The notes beneath the pieces were generated by a model that was given only the letters and a program-made list of their open reading frames with translations, was not told the DNA's origin and made no database searches. A program made the position numbers and the translations under genes. Below are positions 16,222 through 24,485 of a stretch of DNA of 64,000 nt, piece after piece (positions within the stretch are counted from its first letter, which is position 1; every line of letters begins with the position of its first letter). Source of the stretch: an uncultured Acidobacteriia bacterium (GTDB lineage: Bacteria; Acidobacteriota; Terriglobia; Bryobacterales; Bryobacteraceae); the NCBI GenBank assembly GCA_903875575.1, contig CAIQWJ010000052.1, forward strand, positions 1 through 64,000, read 5' to 3'.

Positions 16222-19022
16222 CGCCCATCGCCCAGGCCGTCACCGGTGCCCTGCTCCAGTTCGTCTGGCAGGGTTGCCTGGTCGCCGCGCTGCTGTGGGC
16301 GGCCCTGTTTCTCCTGCGAAAACACTCGCCCAACGCGCGCTATCTGGCTGCCTGCGCCGCGCTCGCACTGTTGGCTATTCTGCCGTTCGCTACCGCGTTC
16401 GGCCTTTATACTCCCGCTACGGTAAGCCGCGAATCAGCGGTCCTTACCCTGACGATCCGCGCCGTCTGGTCCGGCAACCTGCCCGCGCCCCAACAGTTCA
16501 TCGCCGCCGCGCAACCATGGATCCTCCGCCTCTGGCTCCTCGGTGTGACATTCCTATCCATTCGTCTGGTCTGGACCGGCGCACGCATTGCCTCTCTGCG
16601 CCAAGCTGCCACTCCTGCCGAGCCTTACCTCAACGTGGTGGCGGTGCGCATCGCACAGCGCATGGGAACGCATCGCGCCGTTCGACTGCTGATCTCAGCC
16701 ATCCCCGATGGCCCGAGCCTCGCCGGCTGGATTCGCCCCGTCATCCTTCTGCCTGTATCAACACTTCTCAATCTGACGCCTGAGCAACTCGAGGCCGTGC
16801 TCGCTCACGAGATCGCACACCTTGCCCGGTATGACGACCTGGTCAACATCGCGCAATCTCTCATCGAAACGATACTCTTCTACCACCCGGCGGTCTGGTG
16901 GGTCTCGGGTCGCATCCGGCATGAGCGCGAACTTTGCTGTGACGATCTCGCCGTGCGAACCTGCGGCGACGCTCTCTGCTACGCCCGCGCTCTCACCACG
17001 CTCGATAAACTTCGCGTGCGTGCCCCGCGTCTCGCGCTCGGCACCACCGATGGTTCGCTCAAGTTCCGCATTCGCCGCATCGTAGGCGCGGGAAATCCGC
17101 CCACCTCCGAAATCGGGCAGGCTGCGCTCTCGGGACTTCTTGCTCTGTGCCTTACCCTGGCTGCTTTCACGATCGATGCCCATCCCGCCCATGGAGCGCC
17201 TGCGTTGTCCCGCAAGCCCCAGGTGGAATACCCGGCAGCCGCCATCGCGAACGGAATTCAGGGCACTGTGCCAGTGAACGTGGTAGTTGACGCTGCTGGA
17301 ACTGTCAGCCATGCGCGCGCCCTTGGCGGCCCGCGTGAATTGCGCGCTGCCGCTGAACAGTCGGTCGCTGCGTTGCACCTCGCGCCGGGCCCGCAACGGA
17401 TCGACGTCGCTTTCCAGTTGGCTGCGGCCACCCCGGCAGACAAGGCATCCGAAAAAGCGACCCTCGAAGGCACGATCATGGGTCCCGGCGGCAAGCCGCT
17501 CTCCAAGGCGACCGTGCGCCTGAACCCGGTCGGCAATCCGCAGGGCCGTCAGCCCCTGCTGGCCGTCACCACCGTGACGGATGCCAGCGGTCATTTCATC
17601 TTTGAGCAGGCGAATCCCGGCCGCTACAATGTTCGCGCCGAACACGCCGGCTACATATCTGGTCTGCTGAGCCTGGTAGAGCCGGCGCCCGGGCAGCGCA
17701 TCGCGGACCTGCGGCTTGCCCTGATCCCTATGGCTATCGTTTCGGGTCGCGTCGTCGACGAAGACGGCGATCCCATGGAAGGCGTCACCGTCCGCCGTTT
17801 CGTCTTCCGCTATTCCGATGGCCAACGCCTTCCCAACACACTCGGCGAAACCAAGACGGACGACCGCGGTGAATTCCGTATGGTCGGCGTCTCGGCAGGC
17901 AAAGTTTTTCTGAATTTCACGCCGGTGGGCAGTTCCTCCTACGGCACCGTGGGTGAAGATTATCAGCCGCGTGCGGCAGTTCGCACGAAAAGCGAAGAGA
18001 GTTACATCACCACGTATTATCCCGGCGTCACGGATGCCGCTGCTGCCGTGCCGCTCACCATAGGGCCGGGGCAGGACCTCGCCGGGCTGAAGGTCGTCAT
18101 GAAGAAGGCACCGGTCTTCCACGTTCGCGGCAAAGTTGTGGATGCGCCGCTGACGGGAGCCATCCGCAGGGTCGGTGACTGGCAACCGAATTCCGGTTTC
18201 GTCTTTACGCCCGTTGCGAAGGATGGCAGTTTCGATTTCGCCGGGCTTTCCCGGGGCCCTCATACTCTGATCGTGACCGGGGATAGCGATGAGATGGGGA
18301 TGGTCGCGGTCATCCCGGTCACGGTCGGTACGGAAGATAGCGAAATCACCATTGCCGTGCCGCCGCCCGCGAAGCTGGAGGGCATCGTCCGAATCGAAGG
18401 CACTCCGCCGCCTGATTTTTCGCTCACGTCGGTGAAAGTCACCATTGCCACAAACTCGTGGCTGTACTATCCCAAAGACGCAAACCCCGCCGCGGATGGA
18501 TCGTTTTCCATCGATGGCATTCGGCCACGTCAGTACAGCTTTCAGGTGACCGGTCTGCCCGTCGGCGGCTATCGGAAGTCCGCAACGCTCGGCGGTCGCG
18601 ACGTGCTTTCGAGCCAACTGGACCTCAGTGGTGGCATGGCAGGTACGCGTCTTGAAATCGTGATCAGCATGGCTGGCGGGAAGATCTCCGGCCTGGTCAC
18701 AGTGGCCGATGGCGAGCAACTCTCCGGAACTCGTCTGGCTCTTGTTCCGGATACGCCGATGTTCGATAAGAGTTGGCTCTACCGGCGTTTCAACGCGGAT
18801 CCACAAGGTCGGTTCGAACTGAACGGCATCTCGCCAGGCAAGTATCGTCTCTATGCGGTGGAGCAACTCGAGAACGGCGATGAAACCGATCCTGAATGGC
18901 TCCGCATCCATCGTGATCGCAGCATCCCGGTGACTGTCGCGGAACACGACGCGCTGCAATTGACGTTGAAGCGCGCCTCGCAGGCGCAACTGAACGATGA
19001 CCAAAAGGCGGCAGGCCAATGA
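16218..19022 (+). CDS. BlaR1-like M56 peptidase fused to TonB-C and carboxypeptidase-regulatory repeats
   Basis: A 934-aa membrane protein. Residues 1-310 hold several transmembrane helices and the M56 metallopeptidase domain, with the zinc motif HEIAH at 197-201 and ERELCCDD near 236-243. A last helix (LSGLLALCLTLAAFTI) leads outside. Then come a TonB C-terminal-like domain (about 330-405, VEYPAAAIANGIQGTVPVNV) and at least three carboxypeptidase-regulatory-like beta-sandwiches (ATLEGTIMGPGGKPLSKATV, IVSGRVVDEDGDPMEGVTV, GKISGLVTVADGEQLSGTRL). The penicillin-binding sensor of classical BlaR1 is missing, so the ligand is probably not a beta-lactam. The next gene overlaps by 4 nt. Confidence 0.9.
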   Translation: MTPIAQAVTGALLQFVWQGCLVAALLWAALFLLRKHSPNARYLAACAALALLAILPFATAFGLYTPATVSRESAVLTLTIRAVWSGNLPAPQQFIAAAQPWILRLWLLGVTFLSIRLVWTGARIASLRQAATPAEPYLNVVAVRIAQRMGTHRAVRLLISAIPDGPSLAGWIRPVILLPVSTLLNLTPEQLEAVLAHEIAHLARYDDLVNIAQSLIETILFYHPAVWWVSGRIRHERELCCDDLAVRTCGDALCYARALTTLDKLRVRAPRLALGTTDGSLKFRIRRIVGAGNPPTSEIGQAALSGLLALCLTLAAFTIDAHPAHGAPALSRKPQVEYPAAAIANGIQGTVPVNVVVDAAGTVSHARALGGPRELRAAAEQSVAALHLAPGPQRIDVAFQLAAATPADKASEKATLEGTIMGPGGKPLSKATVRLNPVGNPQGRQPLLAVTTVTDASGHFIFEQANPGRYNVRAEHAGYISGLLSLVEPAPGQRIADLRLALIPMAIVSGRVVDEDGDPMEGVTVRRFVFRYSDGQRLPNTLGETKTDDRGEFRMVGVSAGKVFLNFTPVGSSSYGTVGEDYQPRAAVRTKSEESYITTYYPGVTDAAAAVPLTIGPGQDLAGLKVVMKKAPVFHVRGKVVDAPLTGAIRRVGDWQPNSGFVFTPVAKDGSFDFAGLSRGPHTLIVTGDSDEMGMVAVIPVTVGTEDSEITIAVPPPAKLEGIVRIEGTPPPDFSLTSVKVTIATNSWLYYPKDANPAADGSFSIDGIRPRQYSFQVTGLPVGGYRKSATLGGRDVLSSQLDLSGGMAGTRLEIVISMAGGKISGLVTVADGEQLSGTRLALVPDTPMFDKSWLYRRFNADPQGRFELNGISPGKYRLYAVEQLENGDETDPEWLRIHRDRSIPVTVAEHDALQLTLKRASQAQLNDDQKAAGQ

Positions 19023-20632
19023 GGAAACTCCTGCTGTCTCTTCTGGCTGCGATGACCCTTGCCGCGCAGACCGGCGCGACCCTAACGGGTCACGTTGCTG
19101 ACCCTCATGGCCAGCCGATCACGAAAGCGACCATCCTCCTGCGTCCCGTGCCAACCGCGCCTGGTCCACCGCCGCAGCCCTACGCCGCGCTTACCAACGA
19201 CAAAGGCGATTTCTTTTTCGAGGGCGTTGACCCCGGCAACTATACTCTCTCCGCAACGAGGACGGGATTCCTGCCCTTCACTCTGGGCGCAACCCACGCG
19301 AGCCCGGCCGCCCGCCCCTTTACGCTGGTTGCCGGCAAGCCCGCCTCGCCCGTCGCCATCGTGCTCACGCCGGCCGCTGCCATCTCAGGCAAAGTCCTCG
19401 ATGAAGACGGCGAACCCGTCAGCGCGTTTCTCACCATATCCAGGGAGCGATTTGAGGAGGGCGTCCGCAAACTCGTCATCGTGAAAGGAGTCTTTCCGGA
19501 AGTGGATGGCGATGGCCGTTATCGGATCTCGGGGCTCGAAGCTGGTCGTTACTACCTCACGGCACGGGCTCCCGGGCCCGTGATTCCGTTTCCCAGTGGA
19601 GGCTATGCCAGCACGAACGGCGCCGTCTTCATCGCCACGCAGGTAAATTCAGCAGCGAGACCTGGCACCCCGAAGAGCGACTATACTGCAACCTGGTACC
19701 CCGATGCCATCGACCAGCGCGATGCCAGACCACTGGACCTCATCGCAGGACAGGAACTATCGGGCGTCGATATCAGAATGCGCAAGTCCGCAGTTTTCAC
19801 GATGCGCGGCCGGATCAACGGCGCAATACCCGGCCATCCGGTCGATCAATATCGAGTGCTACTTTCCGCGCCCGATCGCACGAGCGGCGTCATGGCGACG
19901 TTGTCACCCAACGTCTCGCCGGACGGCACTTTTGAAATCGTCGGGATTCCAAACGGCGATTACGATCTCACGGTCGCTTCCGGCAGACTCGGTGGCCCAA
20001 CCCCGCCGCTCTCAGCCCAGCGCGTCTCCGTTCGCGGTCACGATGCGGAGGGCGTTGTCATCGATCTCAAACCGCTCGGAAGCGTCTCCGGCAGCATCGT
20101 TTCCGGTAATGACAAACCGGCCAGCGGCGTGACGGTCAATCTGACGTCAGTCGATGGCCCGCTCGTCAAACTGAAATCCGGACCTACGAAAGAGACAGTC
20201 CAGTTCGAGCTTTCCGATGTTCCACCCGGCAACTATCGGGTCTCGGTTACCGGCAACGTGCCCGGCACCTATTTGAAACCAGGCCCCACACTCGAAGTCA
20301 TGTCCGGCGTGGCTATCGACAAACTCCAACTCACCCTCGGCCAGGCCGGTATCGTGACGGGCACTGCTCCCGCAGGCTACCTGATCACTTTGGTCCCCGA
20401 ACCCCTGCGTCCCGATCTACCCGAACTCTATAAACAGGCGGTCACCGACGACCGTGGCCAATTCGATCTCCCCAGCGTGCCCCCCGGAGCCTACCGAGTC
20501 TTCGCGTGGAAAGACATCGAGCCAGGTGCCTGGTTCGACCCCGAATTCCTGAAGCCGCATGCCGCCCAAAGCGTGCCGGTGACCATCGAAGAAAACGCCA
20601 CTGCGCAGGTCAAGCTACCAGGGATTCAGTAA
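19019..20632 (+). CDS. Secreted carboxypeptidase-regulatory-like repeat protein
   Basis: A 537-aa exported protein. A signal peptide (LLLSLLAAMTLAAQ) is followed by about five beta-sandwich repeats of the carboxypeptidase-regulatory/Cna-B-like type. The repeats start at ATLTGHVADPHGQPITKATI, AISGKVLDEDGEPVSAFLTI, and further on SVSGSIVSGNDKPASGVTVN and similar. It has no enzymatic motif. Its repeats closely resemble the external part of the preceding M56 protein, and the ATG overlaps that gene's stop. Part of the M56 ectodomain may therefore have been duplicated, or the two may form an extracytoplasmic complex. The second idea is inference. Confidence 0.85.
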   Translation: MRKLLLSLLAAMTLAAQTGATLTGHVADPHGQPITKATILLRPVPTAPGPPPQPYAALTNDKGDFFFEGVDPGNYTLSATRTGFLPFTLGATHASPAARPFTLVAGKPASPVAIVLTPAAAISGKVLDEDGEPVSAFLTISRERFEEGVRKLVIVKGVFPEVDGDGRYRISGLEAGRYYLTARAPGPVIPFPSGGYASTNGAVFIATQVNSAARPGTPKSDYTATWYPDAIDQRDARPLDLIAGQELSGVDIRMRKSAVFTMRGRINGAIPGHPVDQYRVLLSAPDRTSGVMATLSPNVSPDGTFEIVGIPNGDYDLTVASGRLGGPTPPLSAQRVSVRGHDAEGVVIDLKPLGSVSGSIVSGNDKPASGVTVNLTSVDGPLVKLKSGPTKETVQFELSDVPPGNYRVSVTGNVPGTYLKPGPTLEVMSGVAIDKLQLTLGQAGIVTGTAPAGYLITLVPEPLRPDLPELYKQAVTDDRGQFDLPSVPPGAYRVFAWKDIEPGAWFDPEFLKPHAAQSVPVTIEENATAQVKLPGIQ

Positions 20633-20692
20633 TCCGTGGACTTTCGTTTCTTCACGCACTAAAGACCGCCTGAACATCTGACCGCGACCGGG

Positions 20693-20703
20693 TGTCACTG
20701 ACA
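20693..20703. promoter_or_regulatory. Small palindrome upstream of the DUF3738 promoter
   Basis: TGTCA-C-TGACA is a perfect 5-1-5 palindrome ending 10 nt before the -35 box at 20714. It could be a regulator site. It is not the same sequence as the operator before blaI. Confidence 0.3.
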
Positions 20704-20713
20704 GAGAAAAGGG

Positions 20714-20742
20714 TTGCTTTTTCTGAATAGAGGGTCTAGAAT
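20714..20742 (+). promoter_or_regulatory. Predicted promoter of the second DUF3738 gene
   Basis: TTGCTT (-35), a 17-nt spacer and TAGAAT (-10, 20737-20742). Transcription would start near 20749, only about 3 nt before the ATG at 20752, and no Shine-Dalgarno sequence is present. This suggests a leaderless or nearly leaderless mRNA. Confidence 0.5.
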
Positions 20743-20751
20743 CGACCTCGC

Positions 20752-21633
20752 ATGAGATATATAACAGTTGCATTGTTCTTAGGGAGATTGGTCTGGGCTC
20801 AAACAACGACTGGAGCGCACGGGCCGGCGACGTTCGAAGTGGCTTCTGTTAAGTCAGATTCCGGACGATATATCAACCTGACAGGTGGTCCGGGTACTTC
20901 CGAGCCTGAGAGAATTTCCTATTCCGGTCTGACGCTGACGCACCTGATCACAATTGGCTACGATATTTTTGAAGATCAGCTTTCGGGTCCCGAATGGATG
21001 AACACTGAGAAATATGCCGTCGAAGCAAAATTGCCGGCAGGGACGAATCGTGAGCAGTTCCACGAAATGCTGCGAAACCTGCTGACGGAGCGTTTCGGAT
21101 TGCTTCTTCGACACGAGACTAAGAACACCGCAGTCTATGAATTGGTCGTCGCCAAAGGCGGCCCGAAGATGCAAAGGGCGGCCGTGAGTGTGTCGGCTCC
21201 CGGCGGGCTCCCCGTGCCTCAATCACTTTCTGACGCGCCGATCACTGACAAGAATGGTTGTCCGGTCAGGGCAGTGGGCCTTCACGGATATACTATTGAT
21301 CGCAATCATCCGGTTCCGTGTGGCACATTCCGGAACGTCTCGACATTGGATCTGGCCCAGTACCTTGAGCATTTTGTCGGATCAGAACTCTTTGGCCCGC
21401 TGACGGCTCGCGTGCATGTGACAGATGAGACGAACCTCGAGGGTAAATTTGACTTTACGCTGCACTGGGACTTCAACCCCAAACTGCCCCGAAGTGTAGC
21501 AGCCGAGCCCGACCTGGGTCCAACTATTTTTGAGGCTCTTGAAAAGGAGCTTGGCTTGAAGCTGCAAAAAGTGATACTGTCTCTTGAGTTTCTAGTAGTC
21601 GAGCGCGCCAATAGGGTGCCTACGAGCAATTAA
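20752..21633 (+). CDS. DUF3738 (TIGR03435) secreted protein
   Basis: A 293-aa DUF3738/TIGR03435 protein of unknown function. A short signal peptide is followed by FEVASVKSDSG, GLTLTHLITIGYDIFEDQLS, GPEWMNTEKYAVEAKLPAG, MLRNLLTERFGLLLRHETKN, LAQYLEHFVGS and the C-terminal GKFDFTLHWDFN. These occur in the same order as in the copy at 13070-13804, to which it is only distantly similar. It has its own promoter 120 nt after the carboxypeptidase-regulatory gene and reads in the same direction as the BlaI/M56 operon. Family members elsewhere are fused to M56 domains, which supports a link to that locus. Confidence 0.9.
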   Translation: MRYITVALFLGRLVWAQTTTGAHGPATFEVASVKSDSGRYINLTGGPGTSEPERISYSGLTLTHLITIGYDIFEDQLSGPEWMNTEKYAVEAKLPAGTNREQFHEMLRNLLTERFGLLLRHETKNTAVYELVVAKGGPKMQRAAVSVSAPGGLPVPQSLSDAPITDKNGCPVRAVGLHGYTIDRNHPVPCGTFRNVSTLDLAQYLEHFVGSELFGPLTARVHVTDETNLEGKFDFTLHWDFNPKLPRSVAAEPDLGPTIFEALEKELGLKLQKVILSLEFLVVERANRVPTSN

Positions 21634-21676
21634 TCGCTCTGAAACAGATCCTGACCGCCTCATTCAGTAATCCGGC

Positions 21677-21696
21677 TTATTCGCGTCCATTCGTGG
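21677..21696. repeat. Intergenic repeat-like motif at the dedA 3' end
   Basis: TTATTCGCGTCCATTCGTGG resembles the complement of the CCACGAATGGACACGAATAA-type tract I know as dispersed in many bacterial genomes. It supplies the last codons (TNGRE and stop) of the DedA gene. Recognition is from memory. Confidence 0.35.
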
Positions 21697-22276
21697 CGCT
21701 TCTCTTTTTCCACCACCACCACACCAAGCCCGCCACCACAACTACTACCGCAGCCACTATCGCGACCGTATCCAGTTGCTTCGCCACGCGCTGCCACTCT
21801 TCGCCCAGGTAGTAACCCATCGCCAGAAAACACCCCACCCACAACACGCCCCCCGGATACGCATGCAGCGCGAATGGCACCGGCCCTAACCCACTGGTCC
21901 CCGCCACAAGCGCCGTGAAATGCCGCACGCCGGCAATAAAATACCCGAAGAAAAGCGTCCACTTGCCGTAGCGATCGAACCAACGATGCGCCTCCGGCAA
22001 ATGATTCCCCACATGCCTGTCCAGCCACGGCACATGCTTCACCGCATAGACCAGGCCCGTCCGCCCCAGCAGATAACTCAGCGTGATTCCGCAAAGGCTC
22101 CCCGCCACCGCGGCCCCAAACGCAGGCAGCGGCGCCATCTCTCCGCGATGAATCGCAATCCCCGCCAGCACCAAAATCGTCTCATCCGGAATGAGCGGCC
22201 CCACAATTCCCAGCATGAGCAGCCCGAACAGGGCGAAGTACCCGTAATGCGCGAGGAACTGATCGACGTGCTGCAT
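21677..22276 (-). CDS. DedA-family membrane protein
   Basis: A 199-aa inner-membrane protein of the DedA/VTT family, associated with lipid flipping (undecaprenyl phosphate or phospholipid) and proton-dependent homeostasis. It has the N-terminal amphipathic re-entrant segment (VGPLIPDETILVLAGI), a glycine-rich LCGITLSYLLGR helix, the conserved FFGYFIAGVRHFTALVAGTS with its key arginine, and a C-terminal helix followed by a basic tail. The last five residues come from a repeat-like sequence, so the C-terminus may vary between strains. Its ATG lies just after the pyrF stop, so the two genes probably share a transcript. Confidence 0.88.
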   Translation of the reverse strand: MQHVDQFLAHYGYFALFGLLMLGIVGPLIPDETILVLAGIAIHRGEMAPLPAFGAAVAGSLCGITLSYLLGRTGLVYAVKHVPWLDRHVGNHLPEAHRWFDRYGKWTLFFGYFIAGVRHFTALVAGTSGLGPVPFALHAYPGGVLWVGCFLAMGYYLGEEWQRVAKQLDTVAIVAAVVVVVAGLVWWWWKKRSATNGRE

Positions 22277-22993
22277 TTAGTCGGCTTCAGCGAGTTCGAT
22301 GCGGAGGGCATTCACCGCTGCCACCGGATCTGCCGCGCGCGTCACCTGGCGGCCGATGACGAGGTAATTCGCGCCGTCGTGCATGGCTTGCCCCGGAGTC
22401 GCCACGCGCTTCTGATCGCCCTTCGAAGCCCCCGGCGACCGCACGCCCGGCGTCACAAGCAGCATGTCGGGCCCAGCCAGTTCGCGGATCGCGCGTGCTT
22501 CGAGGGGCGACGCCACAATCCCGTCGATACCGATCTCCCGTGCCTGCTTCACACGACGCGCTACGAGTTCGCTGACCGTTTCCGAGTGCCCCATCTCGCG
22601 CAGATCCGTTTCATCCAGACTTGTCAGCACGGTTACAGCGAGCAACTTCATGGGAGACTCGCCGCGACCTTCCATCGCCGCCCGCATGACCTGCGGCACC
22701 GCATGCACCGTCAGGAACGTGGCCCCGGTCTTCGCCGCCGTGCTCACCGCGCGCTTCACCGTCTCGCCGATATCGTAGTACTTCATATCGAGGAACACCC
22801 GCTTGCCCCGCGCCGTCAGGCTGCGAACATACCCAGGCCCGGTGGCTGCAAACAGTTCCATGCCGACTTTGTAAAATCCAACAGCATCGCCAAGCTTGCT
22901 GACAAGTGCTTCGGCATCTCCGGCGGAATCGACATCAAGAGCGACGATAATCGGGTCGTGTGGCGCGGTGTCGTGTGGGGCGTTCGGTGTAAT
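22277..22993 (-). CDS. pyrF: Orotidine 5'-phosphate decarboxylase
   Basis: PyrF makes UMP from OMP, the last step of pyrimidine synthesis. Visible are the N-terminal strand IIVALDVDS (substrate Asp), the catalytic FLDMKYYDIGETV (the DxKxxDI motif), TVHA, VTVLTSLDE, the phosphate loop LVTPGVRSPG and a final VIGRQVTRA. These segments require coding sequence to at least about 22957. No ATG, GTG or TTG occurs in frame between the stop at 23023-23021 and the first homologous residues. The best start is an ATT at 22993, 6 nt after GAGGAG (23005-23000), giving 238 aa. An ATG at 22861 would delete the first strand and the substrate aspartate. Confidence 0.88.
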   Translation of the reverse strand: MTPNAPHDTAPHDPIIVALDVDSAGDAEALVSKLGDAVGFYKVGMELFAATGPGYVRSLTARGKRVFLDMKYYDIGETVKRAVSTAAKTGATFLTVHAVPQVMRAAMEGRGESPMKLLAVTVLTSLDETDLREMGHSETVSELVARRVKQAREIGIDGIVASPLEARAIRELAGPDMLLVTPGVRSPGASKGDQKRVATPGQAMHDGANYLVIGRQVTRAADPVAAVNALRIELAEAD

Positions 22994-23050
22994 AACAGTC
23001 TCCTCGGTCCGTGTTCTCGTCTACAATCATAAGACGTAAGTGCGAATCAC

Positions 23051-23737
23051 ATGAAGACGGCACCCAGTCAGATTGTCGGCGTCAGTTTGCTGAGCCCGGA
23101 TATGCCGCCGTTCGAACCGGCGTTCCAGTCTCTGCTGGGCCGCGCGCCGCGCGCACTGCTGGCGCCAGCTGTACCGTTTTCCGTGATCGTCGTCAACGAT
23201 ACGGCCCACACCATCGCCCTGCTGGGAGTGCGTTTCGACATGACCGCGCCGCGAGGCAAACCCTACTCCGTCATTCATTACGCCGATACTCTGCGCAACC
23301 CGGAACAAGCCGACTTCCTGCCCGCCACCATGCGTTTCGTCTGCGCGGAACCGGGCTACACGTCGTTGCTGCTCCAGCGCGAAGGCGAGCCCAGTAGGCG
23401 TGGCCGCACGAATCTGGATAGTTTACGCAAGATGCTCGACATCCGCGCGTCCCTCGATTGCGTGGCTTATTCCGACGGTCGCTTCGAGGGGCCGGATTCG
23501 CTTGGTGCCTTCGCCCGACTCGCTGACCAGCGTGAAATGGAAGCGGAGTTCCTCGCGCTCGTCGCAAAGGCGGGGGCGCGGGCCGAGAAGCTTCTGCTCG
23601 ACGCCGCCGAAGACCCGCTCGACCGCGCCCGCCGCACTCTTGCCCGCCGACTCCTTGAAGGCTACCAGACCGGTGGCCAGGAAGAACTGGGGAATCGAAT
23701 CCGCGGCCATCGCCTGAAGATCCCTGTCTGGCGCTGA
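23051..23737 (+). CDS. Uncharacterised protein
   Basis: A 228-aa soluble protein that I do not recognise. It has no signal peptide or membrane helix. A central beta-rich region (VIVVNDTAHTIALLGVRFDM, later PATMRFVCAEPGYTSLLL) is followed by helical, charged sequence (LADQREMEAEFLALVAKAGA). The composition and codon use match neighbouring genes, so it is a real gene. It is divergent from pyrF, with 57 nt between starts, and is followed 24 nt later by the DUF423 gene. Neither neighbour suggests a role. Confidence 0.65.
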   Translation: MKTAPSQIVGVSLLSPDMPPFEPAFQSLLGRAPRALLAPAVPFSVIVVNDTAHTIALLGVRFDMTAPRGKPYSVIHYADTLRNPEQADFLPATMRFVCAEPGYTSLLLQREGEPSRRGRTNLDSLRKMLDIRASLDCVAYSDGRFEGPDSLGAFARLADQREMEAEFLALVAKAGARAEKLLLDAAEDPLDRARRTLARRLLEGYQTGGQEELGNRIRGHRLKIPVWR

Positions 23738-23761
23738 GTTCGACTCGCTAGACTTGTGTCT

Positions 23762-24142
23762 ATGAACTGGAGCGCAATCGCGGCGATACTGATGGGCCTG
23801 GCGGTGGGAATCGGTGCCTTCGGTGCGCATGGCCTCAAAGGGCGACTGGATGAGTACTCCATGGGCGTCTACGAAAAGGCGGTGCTCTATCATTTCTTCC
23901 ACGCGCTTGGCCTGATGATCGTATCCCTCATGCCGCGTCTGGGTGCGCTCTCGCAGTCGGCTGCGACATGGATTTGCGGGTTGCTGTTGGCGGGGATTGT
24001 GCTGTTCTCGGGTAGTCTGTATGCGCTGGCGATCAGCGGCGTCAAGACCCTGGGAGCCATCACACCGCTGGGCGGCCTGGCATTCCTCGCCGCGTGGTTC
24101 ATGCTGGCGTACTGTCTGTTGCGCAACAACCCTGCACGCTAA
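23762..24142 (+). CDS. DUF423 membrane protein (YgdD-like)
   Basis: A 126-aa protein with four predicted transmembrane helices. It shows the DUF423 signature GAFGAHGLKGRLDEYSMGVY followed by EKAVLYHFFHALGLMIVSL, then LFSGSLYALAISGVKTLGAITPLGG. The family is widespread and its function is unknown. The ATG at 23762 is preferred to a GTG 6 nt upstream because it gives the family's usual N-terminus. It lies back-to-back with hepT on the other strand (the stops are 1 nt apart). Confidence 0.88.
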   Translation: MNWSAIAAILMGLAVGIGAFGAHGLKGRLDEYSMGVYEKAVLYHFFHALGLMIVSLMPRLGALSQSAATWICGLLLAGIVLFSGSLYALAISGVKTLGAITPLGGLAFLAAWFMLAYCLLRNNPAR

Positions 24143-24143
24143 C

Positions 24144-24485
24144 CTATGCCGACTCACCGATCAGAACAGACAACGCCACGACCAATAGCGGAAGATCCTG
24201 GGTCACGGTGTCCCAAATGATATCGGGATCGACATCGAAGTACGCGTGAATGAGTCGATTTCTCATGCCGACAACATCTGCCCAAGGCAACCCGGAGCGC
24301 GCGTCGCGCAACTCTCTTGACACCTGAGACGCGGCCTCACCGATGATCTCCATGTTCCTGACCAGGGAGTGGAAAAGCATTCGGTTGTCGTCGAGGTCCG
24401 TCCTGGATCGCCCCTCGGCAAACGAAATCGCTTCCCTTGCGGCTTCGAGCATGTGCCGCAGCCTCACCTCATCATTGGAGTTCAT
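24144..24485 (-). CDS. HEPN-domain toxin (HepT/DUF86)
   Basis: A 113-aa HEPN protein, toxin of a HepT/MntA (type VII) system in which the nucleotidyltransferase adenylylates the toxin. The all-helical protein has LRHMLEAAREAISFAEG, LVRNMEIIGEAASQVS and the ribonuclease motif RNRLIHAYFDVD (RxxxxH with the following Tyr that is AMPylated in studied systems). The length is standard. It overlaps the 3' end of mntA by 14 nt. Nothing is mutated, so it looks functional. Confidence 0.9.
   Translation of the reverse strand: MNSNDEVRLRHMLEAAREAISFAEGRSRTDLDDNRMLFHSLVRNMEIIGEAASQVSRELRDARSGLPWADVVGMRNRLIHAYFDVDPDIIWDTVTQDLPLLVVALSVLIGESA

Noticed and set aside
16758-19019. A 753-codon minus-strand frame across the M56 gene
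   Set aside because: It is an antisense shadow caused by high third-position GC. It has no domain, and the plus strand has clear M56 and repeat motifs.
21920-23032. A 370-codon plus-strand frame over dedA and pyrF
   Set aside because: Antisense composition; both genes on the minus strand are well supported.
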